Shown piece after piece: positions 49,386 through 60,441 of a stretch of 64,000 nucleotides of DNA; within the stretch, counting starts at the first letter, position 1; every line of letters begins with the position of its first letter. The notes beneath the pieces were generated by a model. That model was given only the letters and a program-made list of their open reading frames with translations. It searched no databases and was not told where the DNA came from. The translations under genes were made by a program, and so were the position numbers. The stretch is from Rutidosis leptorrhynchoides (Eukaryota > Streptophyta > Magnoliopsida > Asterales > Asteraceae): contig NC_092339.1 of assembly GCF_046630445.1 (NCBI RefSeq), positions 79,197,501 through 79,261,500 on the forward strand. The letters run 5' to 3'.

Positions 49386-50591
49386 TTCTATCCCACCCGA
49401 ATCAAATAAAACGTAAGCAGATTTATTGTCAATAAGAAACGTACCCGTAACAATCTCCGAGTCTTCCTGTGCCTCTGCTGCATTAATATTAAAAACTCTT
49501 CCGCGGCCTTGTCCATTCGTGTTCTCCTGGTTTGGGAAATTTCTAATAATGTGGCCCGGTTTTCCACATTTATAACAAACTACATTGGCATAACTTGCTC
49601 CGACACTACTTGCTCTGCCATTACTCGTTTCGACACCATTTGTTCCTTTCGTTCTGTTAACCCCTGGTCCGTAGACCTCACACTTCACCGCGCTATGATC
49701 ATTTCTTTTACACTTGTTGCAAAATTTAGTGCAGAACCCCGAGTGATACTTTTCACACCTTTGGCATAGCTGCTTCTGATTGTTGTTGTTGTTGTCGTTG
49801 TGGTTGTTATTGTTGTTGGGATGAATATTGTAGTTGTTGTTGTTGTTGTTGTTGTGCCGTTTGTTGTAGTTGCGATTGATGTTGCTATTGTTGAGTTAGT
49901 TGTTGTTGTTTTGGTGACTCTTATCACCGTTTTCCTTTCACTTTCTTTTGACTAGCTTCACGTTGGCCTCTTCGGCCGCCTGTTCTTTAATTCTTCCCTT
50001 AATCTGGTTCACTAGTTTGTGAGCCATTCTACATGCCTTTTGTATGGAGGGAGGCTCGTGTGAACTTATATCTTCTTGGATTCTCTCCGGTAACCCTTTC
50101 ACAAACGCATCGATCTTCTCTTCCTCATCTTCGAACGCTCTCGAACACAATAGGCACAATTCTATGAATCGTCTTTCGTACGAAGTAATATCGAATCCCT
50201 TTGTTCGTAACCCTCTAAGTTCTGACTTGAGCTTATTGACCTCGGTTCTGGGACGGTACTTCTCGTTCATCAAGTGCTTGAATGCTGACCATGGTAGCGC
50301 GTAAGCAGCATCTTGTCCCACTTGCTCTAGATAGGTATTCCACCATGTTAACGCAATACCTGTGAAGGTATGCGTAGCGTACTTCACTTTGTCTCCTTCA
50401 GCACACTTACTTATGGAAAACACCGATTCAACTTTCTCGGTCCACCGTTTCAATCCGATTGGTCATTCGGTCCCATCAAATTCTGAAGGTTTGCAGGCAG
50501 TGAATTCCTTGTAGGAGCGTCCTACACGATTTCTTGCGCCGTTAGCTATATTGCTAGATTCAGAGTTATTGTTGGTATGTAGCGCGGCCTG
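49386..50591 (-). pseudogene. Tekay-1 gag, C-terminal part, interrupted by Tekay-2
   Basis: Capsid region WTEKVESVFSISKCAEGDKV, ALTWWNTYLEQVGQDAAYAL and DEEEKIDAFVKGLPERIQED, then an asparagine-rich linker and zinc knuckles. The second knuckle, CYKCGKPGHIIRNF, has lost its last cysteine. Stops at 50465-50463 (TGA), 49940-49938 (TGA) and one TAA in the asparagine-rich part (about 49893). Gag breaks at 50591 where Tekay-2 begins and resumes at 63692. Confidence 0.85.
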
Positions 50592-53500
50592 TGTAGTGAC
50601 CCGAACTTTTCCATGTTTATATATATTAATTGAGATTGATATTTACATGATTAAATGTTTCCAACATGTTAAGCAATCAAACTTGTTAAGACTTGATTAA
50701 TTGAAATATGTTTCATATAGACAATTGACCACTCAAGTTGACCGGTGATTCACGAACGTTAAAACTTGTAAAAACTATATGATGACATATATATGGATAT
50801 ATATATAGTTAACATGATACTATGATAAGTAAACATATCATTAAGTATATTAACAATGAACTACATATGTAAAAACAAGACTACTAACTTAATAATTTTT
50901 AAACGAGACATATATGTAACGATTATCGTTGTAAAGACATTTAATGTATATATATCATATTAAGAGATATTCATACATGATAATATCATGATAATATAAT
51001 AATTTAAAATCTCATTTGATATTATAAACATTGGGTTAACAACATTTAACAAGATCGTTAACCTAAAGGTTTCAAAACAACACTTACATGTAACGACTAA
51101 CGATGACTTAACGACTCAGTTAAAATGTATATACATGTAGTGTTTTAATATGTATTTATACACTTTTGAAAGACTTCAATAAACCTATCAAAATACTTCT
51201 ACTTAACAAAAATGCTTACAATTACATCCTCGTTCAGTTTCATCAACAATTCTACTCGTATGCACCCGTATTCGTACTCATACAATACACAGCTTTTAGA
51301 TGTATGTACTATTGGTATATACACTCCAATGATTAGCTCTTAGCAGCCCATGTGAGTCACCTAACACATGTGGGAACCATCATTTGGCAACTAGCATGAA
51401 ATATCTCATAAAATTACAAAAATATGAGTAATCATTCATGACTTATTTACATGAAAACAAAATTACAGATCCTTTATATCTAATCCATACACCAACGACC
51501 AAAAACACCTACAAACACTTTCATTCTTCAATTTTCTTCATCTAATTGATCTCTCTCAAGTTCTATCTTCAAGTTCTAAGTGTTCTTCATAAATTCTACA
51601 AGTTCTAGTTACATAAAATCAAGAATACTTTCAAGTTTGCTAGCTCACTTCCAATCTTGTAAGGTGATCATCCAACCTCAAGAAATCTTTGTTTATTACA
51701 GTAGGTTATCATTCTAATACAAGGTAATAATCATATTCAAACTTTGGTTCAATTTCTATAACAATAACAATCTTATTTCAAGTGATGATCTTACTTGAAC
51801 TTGTTTTCGTGTCATGATTCTGCTTCAAGAACTTCGAGCCATCCAAGGATCCGTTGAAGCTAGATCCATTTTTCTCTTTTCCAGTAGGTTTATCCAAGGA
51901 ACTTAAGGTAGTAATGATGTTCATAACATCATTCGATTCATACATATAAAGCTATCTTATTCGAAGGTTTAAACTTGTAATCACTAGAACATAGTTTAGT
52001 TAATTCTAAACTTGTTCGCAAACAAAAGTTAATCCTTCTAACTTGACTTTTAAAATCAACTAAACACATGTTCTATATCTATATGATATGCTAACTTAAT
52101 GATTTAAAACCTGGAAACACGAAAAACATCGTAAAATCGGATTTACGCCGTCGTAGTAACACCGCAGGCTGTTTTGGGTTAGTTAATTAAAAACTATGAT
52201 AAACTTTGATTTAAAAGTTGTTATTCTGAGAAAATGATTTTTATTATGAACATGAAACTATATCCAAAAATTATGGTTAAACTCAAAGTGAAAGTATGTT
52301 TTCTAAAATGGTCATCTAGACGTCGTTTTTTCGACTGAAATGACTACCTTTACAAAAATGACTTGTAACTTATTTTTCCGACTATAAACCTATACTTTTT
52401 ATGTTTAGATTCATAAAATAGAGTTCAATATGAAACCATATCAATTTGATTCACTCAAAACGGATTTAAAATGAAGAAGTTATGGGTAAAACAAGATTGG
52501 ATAATTTTTCTCATTTTAACTACGTGAAAATTGGTAACAAATCTATTCCAACCATAACTTAATCAACTTGTATTGTATATTATGTAATCTTGAGATACCA
52601 TAGACATGTATACAATGTTTCGACCTATCATGTCGACACATCTATATATATTTCGGAACAACCATAGACACTCTATATGTGAATGTTGGAGTTAGCTATA
52701 CAGGGTTGAGGTTGATTCCAAAATATATATAGTTTGAGTTGTGATCAATACTGAGATACGTATACACTGGGTCGTGGATTGATTCAAGATAATATTTATC
52801 GATTTATTTCTGTACATCTAACTGTGGACAACTAGTTGTAGGTTACTAACGAGGACAGCTGACTTAATAAACTTAAAACATCAAAATATATTAAAAGTGT
52901 TGTAAATATATTTTGAACATACTTTGATATATATGTATATATTGTTATAGGTTCGTAAATCAACCAGTGGCCAAGTCTTACTTCCCGACGAAGTAAAAAT
53001 CTGTGAAAGTGAGTTATAGTCCCACTTTTAAAATCTAATATTTTTGGGATGAGAATACATGCAGGTTTTATAAATGATTTACAAAATAGACACAAGTACG
53101 TGAAACTACATTCTATGGTTGAATTATCGAAATCGAATATGCCCCTTTTTATTAAGTCTGGTAATCTAAGAATCAGGGAACAGACACCCTAATTGACGCG
53201 AATCCTAAAGATAGATCTATTGGGCCTAACATACCCCATCCAAAGTATCGGATGCTTTAGTACTTCGAAATTTATATCATATCCGAAGGGTGTCCCGGAA
53301 TGATGGGGATATTCTTATATATGCATCTTGTTAATGTCGGTTACCAGTTGTTCACCATATGAATGATTTTTATCTCTATGTATGGGATGTGTATTGAAAT
53401 ATGAAATCTTGTGGTTTATTGTTACGATTTGATATATATAGGTTAAACCTATAACTCACCAACATTTTTGTTGACGTTTTAAGCATGTTTATTCGCAGGT

Positions 53501-53841
53501 GATTATTAAGAGCTTCCGCTGTCGCATACTTAAATAAGGACGAGATTTGGAGTCCATGCTTGTATGATATTGTGTAAAAACTGCGTTCAAGAAACTTATT
53601 TTGTTGTAACATATTTATATCGTAAACCATTATGTAATGGTCGTGTGTAAACAGGATATTTTAGATTATCATTATTTGATAATCTACGTAAAGCTTTTTA
53701 AACCTTTATTGATGAAATAAAGGTTATGGTTTGTTTTAAAATGAATGCAGTCTTTGAAAAACGTCTCATATAGAGGTCAAAACCTCGCAACGAAATCAAT
53801 TAATATGGAACGTTTTTAATCAATAAGAACGGGACATTTCA
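50592..53841 (+). repeat. Tekay-2 5' LTR (3250 bp)
   Basis: TGTAGTGACCCGAAC to GGGACATTTCA. By eye about 22 substitutions and no indels against the 3' LTR. Contains the donor-like (53009) and acceptor-like (53497-53498) sites discussed in the findings. Short open frames inside are chance frames repeated in both LTRs. Confidence 0.97.
53009..53498 (+). other. Candidate leader intron inside the Tekay-2 LTR
   Basis: Donor-like AAA|GTGAGTTATAG at 53009 and acceptor-like TTTATTCGCAG|GTG at 53498, 490 nt apart. The same pair recurs at the same or a similar distance in other LTR families here. Splicing is not demonstrated. Confidence 0.35.
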
Positions 53842-53843
53842 GT

Positions 53844-53855
53844 TGGTATCAGAGC
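53844..53855 (+). other. Tekay-2 primer-binding site, tRNA-iMet
   Basis: TGGTATCAGAGC two bases after the LTR end. Confidence 0.95.
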
Positions 53856-54050
53856 ATTGGTCTTAGAGAACCAGAATTTTGCATTAGTGTGTCTTATCGA
53901 GTTTGTTAGGATGCATTAGTGAGTCTGGACTTCGACCGTGTTTACTTGAAAAATGATTGCTTAACAAATTTTGTTGGAAACTATATATTTTTAACATATG
54001 AATATTATGTGATATATTAATCTCTTAACGCGTTTGATATTATGTGATAG

Positions 54051-54665
54051 ATGTCTACCTCTAGAACAAGTCCCATTGACTCACCTAATAATAATGAAGA
54101 GTCAAATGTAAATTGGAATGATTCGTGGACTGATTCACAAGTTCCCGAAGAGGAACCGGAAGAAGAGTTGGAACCAGAAGAAGAATCGAAACCGGAAGAA
54201 GAATCGGAACCGGATGAAGAAATAGAACCGGTGGGGGAAATAATAAAATGGTTAAGTAAAATAAAATCCTCAACCAACCGACCAAGGTTAATTATGGTCA
54301 ATGGTGTTTCCGCCAAGGAAGCAAAATATTGGGAGGATTACCAATTCTCCGATGAATCGGATTCCGACGAGAATTCCGATGATGTTATAGAAATTACCCC
54401 AACTGAATTTAAAAAGGCAAAAGAAAATAATAAGGGAAAGGGCATAAAAATAGAGAAATCTAATTCCAACCCCGATGAACTTTATATGTATCGTCAACCC
54501 CCGAAGTCCTTAAGTTGTAACAATGACCCGGGAACCTCTAAACCACCAGGTTTTTCTAAACCAATGTGGAAAATTACGGCTCGTATTAGGGGAACATCAT
54601 ATATCCCTAGAAACTTGGCAAAACGAACCAAAACCGAAGAAGAAGAAACAAGCGAGTCGGAATAA
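54051..54665 (+). CDS. Tekay-2 accessory ORF 1, acidic protein, 204 aa
   Basis: Function not recognised. It starts MSTSRTSPIDSPNNNEES, then has an acidic repeat of EEE/PEEE units (residues 33-60), a possible helix EIIKWLSKIKSS, a second acidic cluster SDESDSDENSDD (about 100-111) and a basic C-terminus (LAKRTKTEEEETSESE). There is no signal peptide, membrane segment or zinc motif. Low complexity and charge suggest a disordered, possibly nuclear protein; that is inference. It starts about 200 bp after the primer site and leaves 139 bp before the F-box ORF. The frame is open with no decay, unlike gag-pol. Confidence 0.65.
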   Translation: MSTSRTSPIDSPNNNEESNVNWNDSWTDSQVPEEEPEEELEPEEESKPEEESEPDEEIEPVGEIIKWLSKIKSSTNRPRLIMVNGVSAKEAKYWEDYQFSDESDSDENSDDVIEITPTEFKKAKENNKGKGIKIEKSNSNPDELYMYRQPPKSLSCNNDPGTSKPPGFSKPMWKITARIRGTSYIPRNLAKRTKTEEEETSESE

Positions 54666-54804
54666 GATAGTTGTATTCGTGTGGTGTAATATATGTAATA
54701 TAGTGTGCTTATGCTTTATGATATATGTAAAAATTGCTTGTATTAATAAGTATTTTTTTTTTATGAATCTAACTCTTGTCTATTTTACAGTATAAAAACA
54801 CAAA

Positions 54805-55488
54805 ATGGATAGACAACCCAATATTTTAAGAGACCTACCCGGAGACATGATTGATGAAATCTTGTCTAGAGTCGGTCAGAATTCTTCGGCACAACTATTC
54901 AAGGCGAGATCAGTTTGTAAGACATTCGAAGAACGTTCCAAGAATGCCTTGGTTTATAAAAGGCTTTCGTTCGAAAGATGGGGGATATCACATTGGGAAA
55001 TCCATAAGTTACGATGTGTTTACTTTGACGCATATATTGCGGGGAACCCAAATGCTATTTTACGCAATGGGTTAAGAAATTATTTTGACTCAATATATCC
55101 GAATATTGGACTTCGTGATTTAGAAAAAGTGGCTAACATGCAACATAAAGAAGCATGTTATGCTTACGGATTAGTAATGTTCGTTTCTCACCAAAGTGAG
55201 AACAAGAACATCGGGCTACAACTATTAAACAAAACGTTCCCACAAGTGACGGAGTCGGTAATTGGGGTAAGAAATGAGGTTTTTAGATTGTTACGGGACT
55301 GTTGGACATTACGTAACCCTCGTCCCTTTGACGACGTTACAACACGCTGTCTTATCAACGGCCATAACGGTTATGTTCCACAAGACCAAGGATGGGAAGT
55401 AGTCCTAGTAAAACCAGAATGCATGACTTGTTTCTGGACGTATGAATTACGTGTCTTTATTGCCTTTGCTGAACGACTTGTGTACTAG
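54805..55488 (+). CDS. Tekay-2 accessory ORF 2, F-box protein, 227 aa
   Basis: N-terminal F-box (residues 7-50): ILRDLPGDMIDEILSRVG, then AQLFKARSVCKTFEERSKN. F-boxes bind SKP1 in SCF ubiquitin ligases. The rest resembles the plant F-box family of At2g35280/At1g67623 type: a helical middle with GNPNAILRNGLRNYF and ACYAYGLVMFVSHQSENKNI, and a C-terminus with paired cysteines (CMTCFWTYELRVF). The family match is from memory. It could recruit a host or element protein for ubiquitination; the target is unknown. The whole frame is intact between the acidic ORF and gag. It is on the sense strand, so it could be read from the genomic transcript. Capture of a host gene is the simplest origin. Confidence 0.8.
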   Translation: MDRQPNILRDLPGDMIDEILSRVGQNSSAQLFKARSVCKTFEERSKNALVYKRLSFERWGISHWEIHKLRCVYFDAYIAGNPNAILRNGLRNYFDSIYPNIGLRDLEKVANMQHKEACYAYGLVMFVSHQSENKNIGLQLLNKTFPQVTESVIGVRNEVFRLLRDCWTLRNPRPFDDVTTRCLINGHNGYVPQDQGWEVVLVKPECMTCFWTYELRVFIAFAERLVY

Positions 55489-55831
55489 CTAGAATTATCT
55501 TCACAATTATCTTGTATCAAAGTTATTGTGTGCTATATTTCATGCTTTATGTAAAATAAGCTGTATTGTAAGTTTGTAAAATATTGTATAAAAGTTTGAA
55601 CGCGAAATATTATTATAATCAGTTTTTCATATAGAATTGTAGTAGTTGAATTGTATATATTAGCTACTAAGTATGAACTTAACGGGTAGGTACTACCCGA
55701 ATTTAAACTTATAAAATGCTAATATGAAGAAAAAGCTTTTATAAATGAGTTCATATTATGCTACGAAATACTATTAACTACTCTTAATATTCTGTATGAT
55801 TAACTTGTTCCATTTGACTATTTTGAAGGAA
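55489..55831 (+). other. Spacer before gag with PPT-like repeat
   Basis: No coding. Holds TTAACGGGTAGGTACT (55679-55694), identical to the pre-LTR text of Tekay-1, and the hairpin CGGGTAG-GTA-CTACCCG (55683-55699). Confidence 0.7.
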
Positions 55832-57625
55832 ATGGCACCGACTACTCGACACACCGTGAATATGAATGAAGAGGAATTCCGTACTTTTCTAGCTTCAAAC
55901 ATAGCCTCAGTACAGGCTGCGCTACATACCAACAATAACCTTGGATCTAGTAGTACAGGAAATCGTGTAGGATGCACCTACAAAGAATTCACTGCCTGCA
56001 AACCTTTGGAATTTGATGGAACCGAAGGACCGATCGGATTGAAACGGTGGACCGAGAAGGTCGAATTGGTGTTTGCCATAAGTAAGTGTACTGAAGAGGA
56101 CAAAGTGAAGTACGCTACGCATACCTTCACAGGTTCTGCGTTAACATGGTGGAATACCTATCTAGAGCAAGTGGGACAAGACGATGCGTATGCACTACCG
56201 TGGTCAGCATTCAAGCACTTGATGAACGAGAAGTACCGTCCCAGAACCGAGGTCAATAAGCTCAAGACAGAACTTAGAGGGTTACGAACCCAAGGATTTG
56301 ATATTACCACGTACGAAAGACGATTCACAGAATTGTGCCTATTGTGTTCGGGAGCATTCGAAGATGAGGAAGAGAAGATCGACGCGTTTGTGAAAGGATT
56401 ACCGGAAAGAATCCAAGAAGATATAAGTTCACACGAGCCCGCCTCCATACAACAGGCATGTAGAATGGCTCACAAACTAGTGAACCAGATTGAAGAAAGA
56501 ATTAAAGAATAGACTGCTGAAGAGGCCAATGTGAAGCAAGTCAAAAGAAAGTGGGAGGAAAACGGTGATAAGAATCACCAATACAACAACAACAACAGCA
56601 ATTACAACAATAATCGCAACAATTATCCCAACAATCGAAACATCAATCGCAACTACAACAAACGGCCCAACAACAACAACAACAACAACAGCAACTACAA
56701 CAATCATCCCAACAACAATAATAACCGCAACAATAACAACAATCAGAAGCAGCTATGCCAAAGGTGTGAAAAGTATCACTCGGGGTTCTGCACCAAATTT
56801 TGCAACAAGTGTAAAAGAAATGGTCATAGCGCGGCGAAGTGTGAGGTCTACGGACCAGGGGTTAATAGAACGAAAGGAACAAATAGTGTTGGAACGAGTA
56901 ATGGCGAAGCAAGTAGTGTCGGAGCAAGTTATGCCAATGTAGTTTGTTATAAATGTGGAAAACCGGGCCACATTATTAGAAATTGCCCGAACCAGGAGAA
57001 CACGAATGGGCAAGGCCGCGGAAGAGTTTTCAATATTAATGCGGCAGAGGCACAAGAAGACCCGGAGCTTGTTACGGGTACGTTTCTTATTGACAATAAA
57101 TCTGCTTACGTTTTATTTGATTCGGGTGCGGATAGAAGCTATATGAGTAGAGATTTTTGTGCTAAATTAAGTTGTCCATTGACGCCTTTGGATAGTAAAT
57201 TTTTACTCGAATTAGCAAATGGTAAATTAATTTCAGCAGGTAATATATGTCGGAATCGAGAAATTAAACTGGTTAGCGAAACATTTAAGATTGATTTGAT
57301 ACCAGTAGAGTTAGGGAGTTTTGATGTGATAATCGGTATGGACTGGTTGAAAGAAGTGAAAGCAGAGATCGTTTGTTACAAAAATGCAATTCGCATTATA
57401 CGAGAAAAAGGAAAACCCTTAATGGTGTACGGAGAAAAGGGCAACACGAAGCTACATCTTATTAGTAATTTGAAGGCACAAAAACTAATAAGAAAAGGTT
57501 GCTATGCTGTTCTAGCACACGTCGAGAAAGTACAAACTGCAGAAAAGAGCATCAATGATGTTCCCATTGCAAAAGAATTTCCCGATGTATTTCCGAAAGA
57601 ATTACCGGGATTACCCCCACATTGA
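55832..57625 (+). pseudogene. Tekay-2 gag-protease, one internal stop
   Basis: Start ATG 55832 (MAPTTRHTVNMNEEEF). Capsid region has LTWWNTYLEQVGQDDAYALP and KGLPERIQED. TAG at 56510-56512 interrupts it, and the same frame continues into an asparagine-rich linker, two intact CCHC knuckles (CNKCKRNGHSAAKC, CYKCGKPGHIIRNC) and the protease with FDSGADRSYM (about 57118). It ends in TGA at 57623-57625 within the linker to RT. All knuckle and active-site residues are present, so decay is recent. Confidence 0.92.
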
Positions 57626-60406
57626 TCCGTTGAATTTCAAATAGATCTTGTACCAGGAGCTGCACCAATAGCTCATGCTCCTTACAGACTCGCACCCAGC
57701 GAGATGAAAGAACTGCAAAGCTAATTACAAGAACTTTTAGAGCGTGGTTTCATTCGACCAAGCACATCACCGTGGGGAGCTCCTGTTTTGTTTGTCAAGA
57801 AGAAATATGGTACATTCAGGTTGTGTATCGACTACCGAGAGTTGAACAAACTTACCATCAAGAACCGCTACCCACTACCGAGAATCGACGACTTATTTGA
57901 TCAACTACAAGGCTCGTCTGTTTATTCAAAGATTGACTTACGTTCCGGGTATCATCAAATGCGGGTGAAAGAAGATGATATTCCAAAGACTACTTTCAGA
58001 ACACGTTACGGTCATTACGAGTTTATGGTCATGCCATTTGGTTTAACTAATGCACCAGCTGTGTTCATGGACCTTATGAACCGAGTGTGTGGACCATACC
58101 TTGACAAGTTTGTCATTGTTTTCATTGATGACATACTTATTTACTCAAAGAATGACCAAGAACACGGTGAACATTTGAGAAAGGTGTTAGAAGTATTGAG
58201 GAGGGAAGAATTGTACGCTAAATTTTCAAAGTGTGCATTTTGGTTGGAAGAAGTTCAATTCCTCGGTCACATAGTGAACAAAAAAGGTATTAAGGTGGAT
58301 CCGGCAAAGATAGAAACTGTTGAAAAGTGGAAAACCCCGAAAACTCCGAAACACATACGCCAGTTTTTAGGACTAGCTGGTTACTACAGAAGGTTCATCC
58401 AAGACTTTTCCAGAATAGCAAAACCCTTGACTGCATTAACGCATAAAGGGAAGAAATTTGAATGGAATGACGAACAAGAGAAAACGTTTCAGTTATTGAA
58501 GAAAAAGCTAACTACGGCACCTATATTGTCATTGCCTGAAGGGAATGATGATTTTGTGATTTATTGTGACGCATCAAAGCAAGGTCTCGGTTGTGTATTA
58601 ATGCAACGAACGAAGGTGATTGCTTATGCGTCTAGACAATTGAAGATTCACGAACAAAATTATACGACGCATGATTTGGAATTAGGCGCGGTTGTTTTTG
58701 CATTAAAGACTTGGAGGCACTACTTATATGGGGTCAAAAGTATTATATATACCGACCACAAAAGTCTTCAACACATATTTAATCAGAAACAACTGAATAT
58801 GAGGCAACCTAGGTGGATTGAAATATTGAATGATTACGACTTTGAGATTCGTTACCACCCGAGGAAGGCAAATGTGGTAGCCGATGCCTTGAGCAGGAAG
58901 GACAGAGAACCCATTCGAGTAAAATCTATGAATATAATGATTCATAATAACCTTACTACTCAAATAAAGGAGGCGCAACAAGGAGTTTTAAAAGAGGGAA
59001 ATTTAAAGGATGAAATACCCAAAGGATCGGAGAAGCATCTTAATATTCGGGAAGACGGAACCCGGTATAGGGCTGAAAGGATTTGGGTACCAAAATTTGG
59101 AGATATGAGAGAAATGGTACTTAGAGAAGCTCATAAAACCAGATACTCAATACATCCTGGAACGGGGAAGATGTACAAGGATCTCAAGAAACATTTTTGG
59201 TGGCCGGGTATGAAAGCCGATGTTGCTAAATACGTAGGAGAATGTTTGACGTGTTCTAAGGTCAAAGCTGAGCATCAGAAACCATCAGGTCTACTTCAAC
59301 AACCCGAAATCCCGGAATGGAAATGGGAAAACATTACCATGGATTTCATCACTAAATTGCCAAGGACTGCAAGTGGTTTTGATACTATTTGGGTAATAGT
59401 TGATCGTCTCACCAAATCAGCACACTTCCTGCCAATAAGAGAAGATGACAAGATGGAGAAGTTAGCACGACTGTATTTGAAGGAAGTCGTCTCCAGACAT
59501 GGAATACCAATCTCTATTATCTCTGATAGGGATGGCAGATTTATTTCAAGATTCTGGCAGACATTACAGCAAGCATTAGGAACTCGTCTAGACATGAGTA
59601 CTGCCTATCATCCACAAACTGATGGGCAGAGTGAAAGGACGATACAAACGCTTGAAGACATGCTATGAGCATGTGTTATTGATTTCGGAAACAGTTGGGA
59701 TCGACATCTACCGTTAGCAGAATTTTCCTACAACAACAGCTACCATTCAAGCATTGAGATGGCGCCGTTTGAAGCACTTTATGGTAGAAAGTGCAGGTCT
59801 CTGATTTGTTGGAGTGAAGTGGGGGATAGACAGATTACGGGTCCAGAGATTATACAAGAAACTACCGAGAAGATCATCCAAATTCAACAACGGTTGAAAA
59901 CCGCCCAAAGTCGACAAAAGAGCTACGCTGACATTAAAAGAAAAGATATAGAATTTGAAATTGGAGAGATGGTCATGCTTAAAGTTGCACCTTGGAAAGG
60001 CGTTGTTCGATTTGGTAAACGAGAGAAATTAAATCCAAGGTATATTGGACCATTCAAGATTATTGATCGTGTCGGACCAGTAGCTTACCGACTTGAGTTA
60101 CCTCAACAACTCGCGGCTGTACATAACACTTTCCACGTCTCGAATTTGAAGAAATTTTTTGCTAAAGAAGATCTCACTATTCCGTTAGATGAAATCCAAA
60201 TCAACGAAAAACTCCAATTCATCGAAGAACCCGTCGAAATAATGGATCGTGAGGTTAAAAGACTTAAGCAAAACAAGATACCAATTGTTAAGGTTCGATG
60301 GAATGCTCGTAGAGGACCCGAGTTCACCTGGGAGCGTGAAGATCAGATGAAGAAGAAATACCCGCATCTATTTCCAGAAGATTCGTCAACACCTTCAACA
60401 GCTTAA
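57626..60406 (+). pseudogene. Tekay-2 pol: RT, RNase H, integrase, chromodomain-like tail
   Basis: Same frame as gag. Stops at 57722-57724 (TAA) and 59666-59668 (TGA). RT has [31 protein letters not shown] and [10 protein letters not shown]. RNase H has [14 protein letters not shown] and the TDHKSLQH motif. Integrase keeps the zinc finger (CLTCSKVK) and the D, D and E of its core ([28 protein letters not shown]). The C-terminal 215 codons include the GPF/I motif and the chromodomain-like end ([12 protein letters not shown]), stopping at 60404-60406. Confidence 0.93.
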
Positions 60407-60412
60407 AATTTC

Positions 60413-60441
60413 GGGACGAAATTTATTTAACGAGTAGGTAC
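60413..60441 (+). other. Tekay-2 polypurine tract region
   Basis: GGGACGAAATTTATTTAACG then AGTAGGTAC directly before the 3' LTR, the usual Tekay/Del pre-LTR text. It differs by one base from the Tekay-1 tract and from the internal repeat at 55679. Confidence 0.75.

Noticed and set aside
49685-49927. Threonine-rich frame in Tekay-1 and its twin at 56565-56942 in Tekay-2
   Set aside because: Shifted-frame reading of the asparagine-rich linker of gag; the gag frame has the zinc knuckles.
52832-53630. Repeated 84-87 codon frames in the Tekay LTRs (also at 62682-63480)
   Set aside because: Antisense frames in LTRs that are present in duplicate only because the LTRs are; no domain.
54017-54316. 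Serine-rich minus-strand frame opposite the acidic ORF
   Set aside because: Antisense of GAA/GAG repeats; the sense frame is longer, starts cleanly and lies in element orientation.
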